From positions 372,001 to 436,000 of the forward strand of contig NZ_AP027272.1 of NCBI RefSeq assembly GCF_036322805.1: 64,000 bases of DNA. The letters are read 5' to 3'. The notes beneath the pieces are model-generated. The model was given only the letters and a program-made list of their open reading frames with translations, did not search any database and was not told where the DNA came from. How positions within the stretch are numbered: the stretch's first letter is position 1; each line of letters begins with the position of its first letter. The translations under genes were made by a program, and so were the position numbers. Origin of the DNA: Planctobacterium marinum (GTDB lineage Bacteria; Pseudomonadota; Gammaproteobacteria; Enterobacterales; Alteromonadaceae). Shown here in pieces: positions 25,564-34,485 of the stretch.

Positions 25564-26442
25564 ATGAGTTTGAGCCCGTTTAGCCAATCAAGAGTGAAAA
25601 TAACAAGCGCGCTAGCTGGAGTCGCCATGGTGCTAGCCCCATGTCTTTCTCAAGCCATTGTGATACGCCACGATGTAGAGGCCCAGCGATACGATGCGAC
25701 TCATGGGGATTTTCCGCCATTGGCAACACTTTATTCCATCGGTGTGCACGGAACGTTAATACATTCTGAGTGGGTGGTGACAGCTGCTCATGCTGTGTTT
25801 TGTATGAACCCCGGGCAAGCCATAAAAGTGGGTAACAAGTCGATAGCGATTGTAAATCGCTATAGTCATCCAAATTATGAACTGGGCAAAGAGCACGATA
25901 TCGCTTTATTACAATTGAGCCAACCTGTAACTCACATCCAACCAGCACAGTTGTTCACGGAACAAACCGAACAAGGTCGAGAGGTTTGGTTTATCGGAGC
26001 CGGCGGCACGGGAACTGGTACTACTGGCGAAACTATCGGCTATAAGGACAATCAAGGCAAATTGCGCAAAGCGCAAAACAAAATCATAGATGTAACTCAA
26101 TCTGATGTGGTTTTTAAGTTTGAAAAAGGCGACAAAGGATTGCCATTGGAAGGGGTTTCTGGCAATGGGGATAGTGGCGGGCCGGCTTATATAAAACAGG
26201 GAGAACAGTTTCTGCTATTAGGCGTCAGTTCTCGTGCCGACTCCTGGTTTCACGATGTCGGGGAGTATGGTGTAACCGAGTTGTACACCAGAGTTTCTGG
26301 TTATTCAGATAGGATAGGGCAGGTAATCAATGCTGGTAGCGATAAAGAGCGGCAACAATTAGCGACTCAAGATCCTTTCCTACAACCGGGCATGAAACAG
26401 GGCGATATGCCTGAATTGTGCGCCTCAATCGAGGTGCGTTGA
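25564..26442 (+). CDS. Secreted trypsin-like serine protease (S1 family)
   Basis: A 292-residue exported protease. A long signal peptide (about 1-31, ending CLSQA) precedes the chymotrypsin fold. The catalytic His is in WVVTAAHAVFC, the Asp in EHDIALLQL and the Ser in SGNGDSGGPAY. All three are present, so the enzyme should be active. The lack of an obvious IVGG activation motif suggests no classical zymogen cleavage. The S1 pocket residue cannot be set reliably from sequence alone. It lies 98 bases after the esterase gene and may be co-transcribed; it converges on the desaturase gene 13 bases on. Confidence 0.88.
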   Translation: MSLSPFSQSRVKITSALAGVAMVLAPCLSQAIVIRHDVEAQRYDATHGDFPPLATLYSIGVHGTLIHSEWVVTAAHAVFCMNPGQAIKVGNKSIAIVNRYSHPNYELGKEHDIALLQLSQPVTHIQPAQLFTEQTEQGREVWFIGAGGTGTGTTGETIGYKDNQGKLRKAQNKIIDVTQSDVVFKFEKGDKGLPLEGVSGNGDSGGPAYIKQGEQFLLLGVSSRADSWFHDVGEYGVTELYTRVSGYSDRIGQVINAGSDKERQQLATQDPFLQPGMKQGDMPELCASIEVR

Positions 26443-26455
26443 TGTATTCACCAGA

Positions 26456-27442
26456 CTAATTGCCGGTGTTGAGCGACGCTTTATTTTGTTTCTTAAACAA
26501 TCGCTTCTTACAGGCAATAAAGGGTCTGGCATAGGCATCTATAACAGAGCGATGCGATGGCTCTTTTTTGTCTAATCCGAACAGCAAAAAACGGGTATTG
26601 CCAGACAGCACCAGGGTACCAAATAAGCGATCCCAAATGGCCAGTGCGGTACCGAAGTTTTTATCGTGAAATTTCACCTGGCGACTGTGATGTATCTGGT
26701 GTTGCACCGGACTGATGAACCAGCGCTCGATGGTATCTCCCCAGCGCCACTTTACATGGGAGTGACGCAAATTCGATCCCATCACATTAAAGACAAAAAT
26801 GAACACGTTAGCCCCTAGAATATCCGCCATTGACAGGGTAGGACCGAATAAAAAATAACAAACGCCAACGGCGCAACCTTGTGCCAGGCCCATACGACAG
26901 GCATAGAGGAAGCTCTCCAGCGGATGAGAGCGATACACCGTCATGGGGGTGAGCACTTTGGCAGAGTGATGGACTTTGTGAAACTCCCAAAGCCATGGCA
27001 CTTTATGCAGCAGGTAGTGCAATAAAAAGCGGGTGAAATCGTCGAACAAAAACAGCACCAAGGTGAACACAAAAATCACCGTGACGCTGCTTTCAATATC
27101 GCTGAATACCTGTTTGATGCCGAACAGCCATTCCAGCGCGTCACTTAAGCCAATGGCGATAGGCACCATAGTCAGTATCAAGGGGGCCCATAAGAAGGCG
27201 CGCACCAGTCGATTAATAATAAACAACTGATAATCCAGCATGGCGCTTTTGTGCAGCCATACTTTGGGGTTGAGCAGGTAGTAAATAAAGCCTTTGTCGT
27301 TTTTTAGCTTGCGCTGTTGAGTAACGTACACCAGAAAAGCGAACAGCGCTGCCCCGACAATGTACCCCACAAACAGGCGTTTGTTGGGATCCATCAGGTA
27401 ATACAGTATTTCCAGCAGCTCTGCTTTAAATTGCTCTAGCAT
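26456..27442 (-). CDS. Sterol desaturase/fatty acid hydroxylase family membrane protein
   Basis: A 328-residue integral membrane di-iron enzyme. The histidine boxes of the family are visible as HYLLHKVPWLWEFHKVHHS (HxxxH, HxxHH) and, later, NLRHSHVKW and SPVQHQIHHS. About four transmembrane segments lie N-terminal and around the boxes. Related proteins hydroxylate or desaturate sterols and fatty acids; the exact reaction is not evident. It begins 24 bases after the TonB-receptor stop codon with a poor ribosome-binding site, so it may be the third gene of that operon. Confidence 0.85.
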   Translation of the reverse strand: MLEQFKAELLEILYYLMDPNKRLFVGYIVGAALFAFLVYVTQQRKLKNDKGFIYYLLNPKVWLHKSAMLDYQLFIINRLVRAFLWAPLILTMVPIAIGLSDALEWLFGIKQVFSDIESSVTVIFVFTLVLFLFDDFTRFLLHYLLHKVPWLWEFHKVHHSAKVLTPMTVYRSHPLESFLYACRMGLAQGCAVGVCYFLFGPTLSMADILGANVFIFVFNVMGSNLRHSHVKWRWGDTIERWFISPVQHQIHHSRQVKFHDKNFGTALAIWDRLFGTLVLSGNTRFLLFGLDKKEPSHRSVIDAYARPFIACKKRLFKKQNKASLNTGN

Positions 27443-27466
27443 GGTTTCGGGTACGTTACTCTCCGC

Positions 27467-29704
27467 TTAGAAGTTATATTTTAGCCCAACCTGAAACTGC
27501 TGCGGGCGATTGGGTCTGGCACCGTAAGGGCGGCGACTGACAATGCTGGCATCATCAAACAGGTTATCCGCTTTAACATAGAGGCGAATATCTTGATTAA
27601 AGCGATACCAGGCAGATAAATCCACAACCGTGAAGCTATCCGTGTACTTACCAGCCAGTGCATTATCCAATGGATCACCGGTCAGCGCCGCTTGTCCGCT
27701 CTCTGGCATGGCGTCGGTATAAACTATGTTGCCTTTGATGGCCCAGTTGTCACCTTCTAATCCCAGGCTTAGGGTAGCCTGATGCTCAGCAAGATAAGGC
27801 AGTGGGTTGCCCTCTTCTACAAAATTCCACAGGGAGAACGTTGAGTAAAAGCTTTCTTTGAACTCAGAGTCGGTATAGGTGTACATGAGATCTACGGGGA
27901 TAGTCAGGCCTGAATCCAAAGAGAATTCAGTGCTTGCTGCCATTTCGAGGCCGTAAACATCAACACTGCCACCACTGAAGGCCAGATCCGTATCGCAACC
28001 CGCTGAAAAAGAACAAGATTCAATCAGATTAGAGTAATCGTTAAAAAACGCCACCGATTCAAAGCGACTGTCTTTACCACTGTAACGATAACCGATTTCG
28101 TAGTTATTACTCTTTTCAAATTCGATGGATTCATTCTGGATAGGACTGGTGGGTACAAACCCTCGGTGTACACCAGCAAAAACTACTGATTGCTCGGTTA
28201 GCTGATAAAGGGCGCTGAGTCGGGGTAAGAAAATGTCGTTGCTCTTTTGCTGGGCATCGTCTTCGCTTCCCGGAACACGGTTTTGGTAATCGCCATCGAT
28301 ATTTTCATAGCGTACACCCGCCGTTACCACAAAGTCGCCCCAACTGATGGTATCTTGCAGGTATACCGAAATGGCATCAGTTTGCTCAGTATTAGTAGTA
28401 GTGGCTCGGGAACCTTCGCCAGTTGGCGTCAGCGCACCGCTGCGCATAAAGTAGTTTTCTACCGTGTGATTGCGCTGGATTTCATCCTGGTGGAAGCGGA
28501 TCCCAAATTCAATAAGGTGCTCAGTATCACCTGAAGTTAAGCGCAAATCGCCATCACTTTGAATACCTTGCGAATACAAAGAACGGTCGTTGTTACCCAA
28601 TTCCAGAATTTCTCTGGCTGAGCTGTCTATTTGTCCGCGCATCACGGCCAACAGTTCCAAGTGACGCGGCTCAGTGGGGTCTGAAACGATTGTCAGTAGA
28701 CTGGGCAGGGTTTCACCAAAGGAGCTGACAAATTTATTGAGTTTGTTCCAGGCACGGTCCAGGTCGGTACGGTATGCTTGGGTAGCCAGGGTCCAGTTAT
28801 TACCTTCGATAAAATGCGATAAGGTAAAGGCGCTGTGGTCCCATTCCATTCTGTCCAGTTGTCCGGCAGCGTAACGCTGATAAGGGTTCTCGCGAAAGTC
28901 CTCATCGGTTAGGCCAGTATAGGTAAAGTTAGATTTCTCATCGGCGTAATTGGCTTTGAATACCAACTCCTGGGTGTAGCCATCACTAGACAGGTCGTAG
29001 CGCACTTTCAGATTGAAATCATTCTTTTCAAAGCCTACATCACCGCCATTGTCCAGCTCCTGGAAACCGTCGGATTGCAGGTTAACCCCCTCAATCAGGA
29101 CGCCCAGTCGATCTGTGACATTTTTACCGTAGTAGCCGTGCGCTTTTTGATAGCCGTCGGTACCCAGTGCGATATCTAACTGGCCTTCATCGGCTTCGGG
29201 AACAGGGCGGGTGAGCATGTTCAATGCGCCTGCAACGGTATTGGGCCCATACTTGATTGCAGCTGGTCCTTTGGTGACTTCTACCCCCACCATTTTACTG
29301 GTCAACGGGAAGAAGTAAGCAGCGGGAGCGGAATAAGGGGCAGGGCCAATTAACAGGCCGTCTTCCATGATATTGATTTTTTTACTACGCTCTGGGGTGA
29401 CGCCGCGAAAACCTATGTTGGGACGCAGACCAAAGCCATCTTCCAGGCGTACGTTAACACCCGGTACCGTAGCCAGAATACGAGCAATGTCGTCATACTC
29501 AAATTGTTCCAATTCAACCTCGTCCACCAGTGATACGGATCCTGCGGACAGTTCCATGGTGCGCTGGTTGCCGATGATACTAATGTGCTCAATGGAAGCA
29601 TCTGCAGCGGCATCTTCAGCCGCACTAACGTTAGCAAAGAGGCAGCCAGAGGCTGCCCCAATAAAACCTATTAATAAAGTTTTGTTTTTCATGTGTTTAG
29701 TCAT
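27467..29704 (-). CDS. TonB-dependent outer-membrane receptor
   Basis: An approximately 745-residue outer-membrane active transporter. The signal peptide is KNKTLLIGFIGAASGCLFANVSAAE. The plug domain holds VDEVELEQFEYDDIARILATVPGVNVRLEDG and a following RGVTPERSKKINIMEDG, and the 22-strand barrel ends with an aromatic C-terminus (QFQVGLKYNF). The ATG at 29704 overlaps the stop of the upstream imelysin gene, so coupling is likely; an ATG at 29692 begins a more classical signal peptide. A longer frame to 29776 would overrun the imelysin gene. Pairing with an imelysin protein points to iron or heme uptake. Confidence 0.9.
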   Translation of the reverse strand: MTKHMKNKTLLIGFIGAASGCLFANVSAAEDAAADASIEHISIIGNQRTMELSAGSVSLVDEVELEQFEYDDIARILATVPGVNVRLEDGFGLRPNIGFRGVTPERSKKINIMEDGLLIGPAPYSAPAAYFFPLTSKMVGVEVTKGPAAIKYGPNTVAGALNMLTRPVPEADEGQLDIALGTDGYQKAHGYYGKNVTDRLGVLIEGVNLQSDGFQELDNGGDVGFEKNDFNLKVRYDLSSDGYTQELVFKANYADEKSNFTYTGLTDEDFRENPYQRYAAGQLDRMEWDHSAFTLSHFIEGNNWTLATQAYRTDLDRAWNKLNKFVSSFGETLPSLLTIVSDPTEPRHLELLAVMRGQIDSSAREILELGNNDRSLYSQGIQSDGDLRLTSGDTEHLIEFGIRFHQDEIQRNHTVENYFMRSGALTPTGEGSRATTTNTEQTDAISVYLQDTISWGDFVVTAGVRYENIDGDYQNRVPGSEDDAQQKSNDIFLPRLSALYQLTEQSVVFAGVHRGFVPTSPIQNESIEFEKSNNYEIGYRYSGKDSRFESVAFFNDYSNLIESCSFSAGCDTDLAFSGGSVDVYGLEMAASTEFSLDSGLTIPVDLMYTYTDSEFKESFYSTFSLWNFVEEGNPLPYLAEHQATLSLGLEGDNWAIKGNIVYTDAMPESGQAALTGDPLDNALAGKYTDSFTVVDLSAWYRFNQDIRLYVKADNLFDDASIVSRRPYGARPNRPQQFQVGLKYNF

Positions 29705-32237
29705 TGTCTCCAGCAGACGTAGAAGGTAATTCCAGGGCAAGGCTCTGGATGAAGTCGCCTTTGAGGATGTCATCAACCTCGTTAACCTCTTCGTGCAGTT
29801 GCTCTACACTTTCAGGGTTTTGTTCCAGCACATTACTGTAGGTGCCAGTCATTTGTTCAGCCAGGGTGATGGCCTCATCCAGTTGAGTGATGATATTACT
29901 GGCGGTTTGTGTGTCGCCCTCTTCGGTGAGAAAGTCAACGAAGCTCGGATCTTGTTCCGAATTGCCAGCCAGTAAAGTGCGCAAGGCGCGCATATTATTT
30001 AATATGTTTTCCAGCGAATAATCGGCGTAAGGCGATTCCGCGTCTTGGGCGCAAGGCACCAGTCCACAGTTGTTCACCTTGATCCCCACGGGTGCGGCTA
30101 TCTTGCCGTCTTTCATTGCCCCGGTGAAGTAGAAGAAACCATCCGTAATATCGTTAATCGCCTCTAAACTGGTGCTGAAATCAGATCCAGGATTACCGGC
30201 ATTTTTTAGTAATTCACCGTAGCCGCTGTCTCCCGTCCATTGAGTGACGATATCGTTAGCACCCGCCAGCACGTCAGAAGAAACAACACTGGCGAAGTAA
30301 CAGCGCGCTGCGATGCGATCTTCATCGGTTCTGTCATTCCAGCCGTCTGGTTCAGTGCCCGGCGTTGTGCACTTGTGATCGAGGTCTTCATCAAACAGTA
30401 AGTACTCCAGCGCATCCATGCCTTTTCTGGCAACATTTTGCTGAGTAATGTCATAACCCGACTCTTCTGCAGCTACCACGTCTTGGTCCACGAAACAGGC
30501 TCGATTGTTGGGCCAGGAATAAATTCTATTGCGACGTTCATTACTATTATCGGCCAGTGGCCCCACTTGCATCAGCTCAGCCATTTGCCAGGTGTCCATC
30601 GCTGATTTCCAATTGTTTTGTGCAGTGCCTCGAAGGTTGTTTTCATCGCCAGGTAAGGCGTCGCAATACGCGCTAACCGAGGTATCTAGCGCTTGAGCAC
30701 GCTGAGCGAATAGCTCAAAGGTAGGGATATAGATGTTGTCAACTATCGCCTCAATCAGACCGCTTTCGGTAAATTCTGCGGCTTGTTGCGCTTCATTAGG
30801 ATCAGTGCCATCGCTAACTTCATCGCCATCATTCAGGCCATCTCCATCGCTATCACCATTGTTGGGATCGGTTTGATAAACATTGATTTCATCGCCATCA
30901 GACAAACCGTCACCATCTGAATCTGCTTGTGTGGCACTGGTGTTGTAAGTGTTGATTTCGTCACTATCGCTCAGGCCGTCGTTATCGCTATCACTGGAAG
31001 TGGCATCGGTACCATAAGTGTTAATTTCGTCACCATCAGATAAACCATCATTGTCGGAGTCGGCCACCGTGTAATCTGTTCCCAAAGCATCTTCTTCTGC
31101 TTTAGTAAGCCCGTCCTGGTCGATATCGGCAGATGTCCACAAGTCGTATTGTGGTTGTGCCAAAGGTATATCAGTTTGTTGAGTGCCGAAGGTCAGACGG
31201 GAAATTCCATCGCCATTGCTGGTGAGCACGTCAGTACCTGAACTATTGAGTACAAACCACTGGCTAGTGGCAGCGCGACGCACCGCTAAATCCGCTTTAC
31301 CATCACCATCATAATCAGCAGGGACAGGAATATCGGTAGAACGCAACCCAAATTGACGGCGTGTAATGCCGTCTGCATTACCGGAAATTGCATCAGTGCC
31401 TGAAGAATTTAATACATACCAGAATTGTGTACCAGGTCGTCTTACTGCCAAATCGGCCTTGCCATCGCCATCATAATCCGCAGGTACAGGAATATCTGTT
31501 TCCTGTGTGCCGAAGCGTTTACGAGTAATGCCATCTGACTTGCCCGATATATTGTCCACGCCAGATGAATTGAGCACATACCAGAATTGTGTGCCCGGAC
31601 GACGCACTGCCAAATCCGCTTTACCATCGCCATCATAATCGGCGGGCACGGGGATATCACTTTCTTGCGTACCGAATTGACGTCGTGTAATACCATCAGC
31701 ATTACCGGTTAAACTGTCGACGCCAGACGAGTTGAGAATGTACCAGAATTGATTGGAAGGCCTTCTTACCGCGAGGTCGGTGATACCATCGCCATCATAA
31801 TCGGCAGGTACAGGGATATCACCTGTTTGTAGGCCAAACTGCTGTCGGGTAATACCGTCGGCGTTACCGCTGATGCGATCAGTTCCACTGGAGTTTTTGA
31901 CATACCAAATTTGCCCTGTAGCTCTGCGCACCGCGAAATCTGCTATGCCATCACCATCGAAATCACCCACCACGGGGATATCGCCGGCATTGCGACCAAA
32001 TGTAATCTGTGAGGTTTGATCATCGGAAGAGCGATATACGATGTTTTGAAATGAGGACGCTCTGCGGAAAACGATATCGTCCTTGCCATCACCGTCATAA
32101 TCCAATGCAGCACTGCCTTGAGCACTATTTGCCCATACGGAGTTTGGTGCCACAAGCACGGCTAGCATGCTCAACACGGTGAACAATGCCCCTTCTCGTT
32201 TTTTTCGGGATTGATTGAATTTCGGATTAATTTTCAT
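29697..32237 (-). CDS. Imelysin-domain protein fused to VCBS-like and thrombospondin type 3 repeats
   Basis: An 846-residue exported protein with three parts. After the signal (ending NSVWA) come about six VCBS/FG-GAP-like units of ~54 residues (…IPVPADYDGDGKADLAVRRP…). Next are about five thrombospondin type 3-like calcium repeats of ~23 residues (SDNDGLSDGDEINTYGTD). The C-terminal ~350 residues match the imelysin family (NNWKSAMDTWQMAELMQVGP, RIYSWPNNRACFVDQ, KGMDALEYLLF). The family GxHxxE motif reads GMDALE here, so the histidine is Asp. Imelysin proteins usually sit beside TonB receptors in iron-uptake operons, as here. The repeat fusion is unusual and suggests a calcium-stabilised surface or periplasmic display. 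Confidence 0.85.
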   Translation of the reverse strand: MKINPKFNQSRKKREGALFTVLSMLAVLVAPNSVWANSAQGSAALDYDGDGKDDIVFRRASSFQNIVYRSSDDQTSQITFGRNAGDIPVVGDFDGDGIADFAVRRATGQIWYVKNSSGTDRISGNADGITRQQFGLQTGDIPVPADYDGDGITDLAVRRPSNQFWYILNSSGVDSLTGNADGITRRQFGTQESDIPVPADYDGDGKADLAVRRPGTQFWYVLNSSGVDNISGKSDGITRKRFGTQETDIPVPADYDGDGKADLAVRRPGTQFWYVLNSSGTDAISGNADGITRRQFGLRSTDIPVPADYDGDGKADLAVRRAATSQWFVLNSSGTDVLTSNGDGISRLTFGTQQTDIPLAQPQYDLWTSADIDQDGLTKAEEDALGTDYTVADSDNDGLSDGDEINTYGTDATSSDSDNDGLSDSDEINTYNTSATQADSDGDGLSDGDEINVYQTDPNNGDSDGDGLNDGDEVSDGTDPNEAQQAAEFTESGLIEAIVDNIYIPTFELFAQRAQALDTSVSAYCDALPGDENNLRGTAQNNWKSAMDTWQMAELMQVGPLADNSNERRNRIYSWPNNRACFVDQDVVAAEESGYDITQQNVARKGMDALEYLLFDEDLDHKCTTPGTEPDGWNDRTDEDRIAARCYFASVVSSDVLAGANDIVTQWTGDSGYGELLKNAGNPGSDFSTSLEAINDITDGFFYFTGAMKDGKIAAPVGIKVNNCGLVPCAQDAESPYADYSLENILNNMRALRTLLAGNSEQDPSFVDFLTEEGDTQTASNIITQLDEAITLAEQMTGTYSNVLEQNPESVEQLHEEVNEVDDILKGDFIQSLALELPSTSAGDND
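31201..32010 (-). repeat. 162-bp tandem repeats encoding the VCBS-like units
   Basis: Equivalent positions of the unit recur at 31201, 31363, 31525, 31687 and 31849, an exact 162-base (54-codon) period, with a shorter sixth unit beyond. Neighbouring copies share long near-identical stretches, so copy-number change by recombination is possible. They lie wholly inside the coding sequence. Confidence 0.85.
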
Positions 32238-32312
32238 GGGTTAAACCTTGTGTCACGACGTTTTCAATCGCTTTATTGGGTGTTGTTGCAGTCGGCAGTA
32301 AACGCAAAATAC

Positions 32313-32331
32313 AAACAAGTTTATCATTTTC
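32313..32331 (-). promoter_or_regulatory. Possible Fur box of the TonB/imelysin operon
   Basis: The minus-strand 19-mer GAAAATGATAAACTTGTTT agrees with the E. coli Fur consensus at 13 of 19 positions and has an intact AATGATAA core. It lies 76-94 bases before the imelysin start and overlaps a weak promoter (TTGAAA ... TATTTT). Fur control would fit the iron-uptake context. Confidence 0.4.
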
Positions 32332-32439
32332 AACTTGTGCTAAATTCAACTGTGTTCCACTACCAACCATTTGAAATTACGGGTTTTTCTCTCAGAAAAC
32401 CATTTCAGATATAAACCTGTTGAAACGCTTTTTGAGTGC

Positions 32440-32462
32440 TTTCCTTGATTGTTTCAAGGAAA
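32440..32462. repeat. Inverted repeat TTTCCTTGA-N5-TCAAGGAAA
   Basis: A perfect 9-bp inverted repeat around TTGTT, about 200 bases upstream of the imelysin start. No T-run follows. It may be an operator or the stem of an unannotated RNA; no function can be assigned. Confidence 0.4.
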
Positions 32463-32585
32463 CGCTTGGCTCATACGCAAAAAACTTAAATGCGGATTGT
32501 TCTCATTTTTATCTTTTTTGTCAAATGGTCTTTTTATGACAGCGGGGATTGTAGGGGGAAATTTAATTTTATGCTGTTTGGCGGG

Positions 32586-32614
32586 TTGACACACCCTATA
32601 CAAATAATAATAAT
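32586..32614 (+). promoter_or_regulatory. Promoter of the collagen-like lipoprotein gene
   Basis: TTGACA (32586-32591), a 17-base spacer and AATAAT (32609-32614, 5/6). It gives a leader of about 130 bases. The -10 lies in an AT-rich sequence similar to a Fur box (AATAATAATTCCTATTATC, 32606-32624, 13/19 matches). Confidence 0.5.
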
Positions 32615-32751
32615 TCCTATTATCGTTATGCGAAGAGTTCTTATTTTTGTCTGGGCAAATGGTTTTTTGGGCCCAGCTAATTCCACCAGGGAATGACATC
32701 TACTCCTGCAAACGAATAAGAATTAAATACAAACACTAATGGGATACAACA

Positions 32752-34305
32752 ATGATAGATAAAAAGTTTGCACTGACAATGCTGAGCGTGGCATTTCTTG
32801 GATTAGCTGGATGTAACGGTGACGATGGCGCAACTGGCCCAGCGGGTGTCGCAGGGGCTCCCGGTGCAGACGGAACTGATGGAGCCGATGGTGTTGATGG
32901 AACCGATGGTGTTGATGGTGCTTCATTGCAAATTGTCGTCGATAGAGTTTATAGCGAAGCTAATGATTTTCGCGGTTTAACTTATGCACAAGTGGGCGAC
33001 CAGGCTGGTAAGATTTACGTTTCCGGTTTTGTGGGAACTGATGATGCAAGTCGTATGGCCGTGGTTGGCCGTTTATTTGCCGACGGTACACCAGATACCT
33101 CATTCGGTGGTGATGGCTTTGTGGAAGTTCAGGCTACAGTAGAACAAAGCAGCAGCGATGAGCAGTCTATCGGTGTAGCTGAGTTGCAAAGCGGTGATGT
33201 AGTATTTGCTGTTAATGCTGCTGAGAGCACAGGTGGACGCTCCATCTTCTTGTTCCGCGTGACACCCGACGGCGCATTAGCCACCGGTTGGGGTGATGCC
33301 GATGGTAAAGCGGAAGTAGTATTTGGCTATGCTGATGCCGATAATGCCAGCTTTCCCGGTGACGCAGTAGAAGATTTCGTTTGGGATGTACAAGTGGACC
33401 GCAGTGTAGCCACTGATCGCGTGGTGGTATTTGGTAACGGCTCCGCCAATGATGGCACCCGCACAGATACTGACCGCTACATTACGCGTGTTAACATCAC
33501 CGACACTGGCATAGAAACTGACGTTACATTTAACGGTGGTGAAGCCTTTTCTTTCGACGCTGGCGGTTTAGGCCTGGGTGATAATCAACGTCGTGGTATT
33601 GTTGAAGCTGATGGTAAAATTGTGGCAGCTGGCTACACTAACCTGGGTGACAGCCCTCGTCATCACGTGATGACCATTCGTTTAAATGAAGATGGCTCAT
33701 TCGATGAGACCTTTGGCGGTTACAGTGATGAGCCCAACCTGGTGGCGGCTACTCCGGGTTTGACCGTGTTCAACCCTTTCCAAATCGATGGCGGTTTTGC
33801 TGAAGCTTACGCAGTGGGTTACCAGGAAATCACTGATTCTTATGTTGAAGCAGGGTACGGCGGTGCAACGGGCTCCGGTTTTGAGTCTTCATTCGGTTTT
33901 CAATCTTATGTTGCCCAAGACATGGTGGCGTTCAGAACTTCTGCGGGTCTGGCGGACAGTCAGGATCTGACCTTCGGAGATGGTGTTTCCGGTGCAGTTG
34001 TGATCCAAAGTGAGGGCAAAGGTTTTCCAAGCAGCGAAGACCGTGGTCGTCACTTAGTGGTACTGCCTGATGGTCGCACAGTGGTTGTTGGTCGCTACGG
34101 TGGCGTACCTGCCGCCTTCGTTTTAACGATTGATGGCCAGCCAGACACAGGCGTCTTTGGTGATGGTGTGATTGAATTGAGCAACCCTGCGGTTAGCTCA
34201 CAATTCTTCGGCGCAGCATTGTCTCCTGACGGTACTCGTGTCGCTATGTCCACTAACTATAATGAAAACGGTGCTCGCCTGGTGGTGATCAAGCCGGGTA
34301 ACTGA
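32752..34305 (+). CDS. Lipoprotein with collagen-like triplets and delta-60 repeats
   Basis: A 517-residue predicted lipoprotein. The signal ends in the lipobox LAGC (MIDKKFALTMLSVAFLGLAGC). It is directly followed by 12 collagen-like Gly-X-Y triplets (GDD GAT GPA GVA GAP and so on, rich in Asp). The rest carries spaced units such as ADGTPDTSFGGDGFV, EDGSFDETFGG, LTFGDGVSG and TGVFGDGVIEL, typical of delta-60 repeat beta-propellers. The collagen-like stalk probably projects the propeller from the membrane. The product is acidic, as is common in marine bacteria. Monocistronic, with its own promoter and a strong terminator. Confidence 0.8.
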   Translation: MIDKKFALTMLSVAFLGLAGCNGDDGATGPAGVAGAPGADGTDGADGVDGTDGVDGASLQIVVDRVYSEANDFRGLTYAQVGDQAGKIYVSGFVGTDDASRMAVVGRLFADGTPDTSFGGDGFVEVQATVEQSSSDEQSIGVAELQSGDVVFAVNAAESTGGRSIFLFRVTPDGALATGWGDADGKAEVVFGYADADNASFPGDAVEDFVWDVQVDRSVATDRVVVFGNGSANDGTRTDTDRYITRVNITDTGIETDVTFNGGEAFSFDAGGLGLGDNQRRGIVEADGKIVAAGYTNLGDSPRHHVMTIRLNEDGSFDETFGGYSDEPNLVAATPGLTVFNPFQIDGGFAEAYAVGYQEITDSYVEAGYGGATGSGFESSFGFQSYVAQDMVAFRTSAGLADSQDLTFGDGVSGAVVIQSEGKGFPSSEDRGRHLVVLPDGRTVVVGRYGGVPAAFVLTIDGQPDTGVFGDGVIELSNPAVSSQFFGAALSPDGTRVAMSTNYNENGARLVVIKPGN

Positions 34306-34328
34306 TCCGACGATATGCTCAAATAAAC

Positions 34329-34353
34329 AGGCCGCTTTTTCAGCGGCCTTTTT
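34329..34353 (+). terminator. Intrinsic terminator after the collagen-like lipoprotein gene
   Basis: AGGCCGCT-TTTTC-AGCGGCCT followed by TTTTT, 24 bases past the stop codon. A perfect 8-bp GC-rich stem with a T-run. Confidence 0.88.
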
Positions 34354-34485
34354 GGTTTGAGCGAGATATCTTTGTTTTTCGACTTGTGCCGGGGGGAACG
34401 GATAGCCTGGATTGTAGTAATTGCACTAAAGATTACCTATGATGCAGAGCACACATAGTATTGCTTCACAACCTAAGCGTATTTT

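Larger units (their letters stand above)
32238..32751. other. Intergenic region between the imelysin operon and the collagen-like lipoprotein gene
   Basis: A 514-base divergent region. It contains a Fur-like site near the minus-strand operon (32313-32331), a 9-bp inverted repeat (32440-32462), a TTGACA-type plus-strand promoter (32586-32614) and an AT-rich Fur-like sequence over its -10 (32606-32624). Open frames of 67-81 codons here have no ribosome-binding site and are not accepted. Confidence 0.5.

Noticed and set aside
25564..27442. Mobile-element or prophage boundaries around the esterase/protease/desaturase genes
   Set aside because: No integrase, transposase, tRNA, direct repeats or composition change were found there.
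31201..32010. Regularly spaced repeats that could suggest a CRISPR array
   Set aside because: The 162-base units are continuous coding sequence with no short repeat/unique spacer alternation and no cas genes. They encode VCBS-like repeats.
32454..32699. 81-codon frame on the minus strand in the 32.2-32.7 kb gap
   Set aside because: No Shine-Dalgarno, composition dominated by Lys/Asn from AT-rich DNA, and it covers a likely promoter on the other strand.
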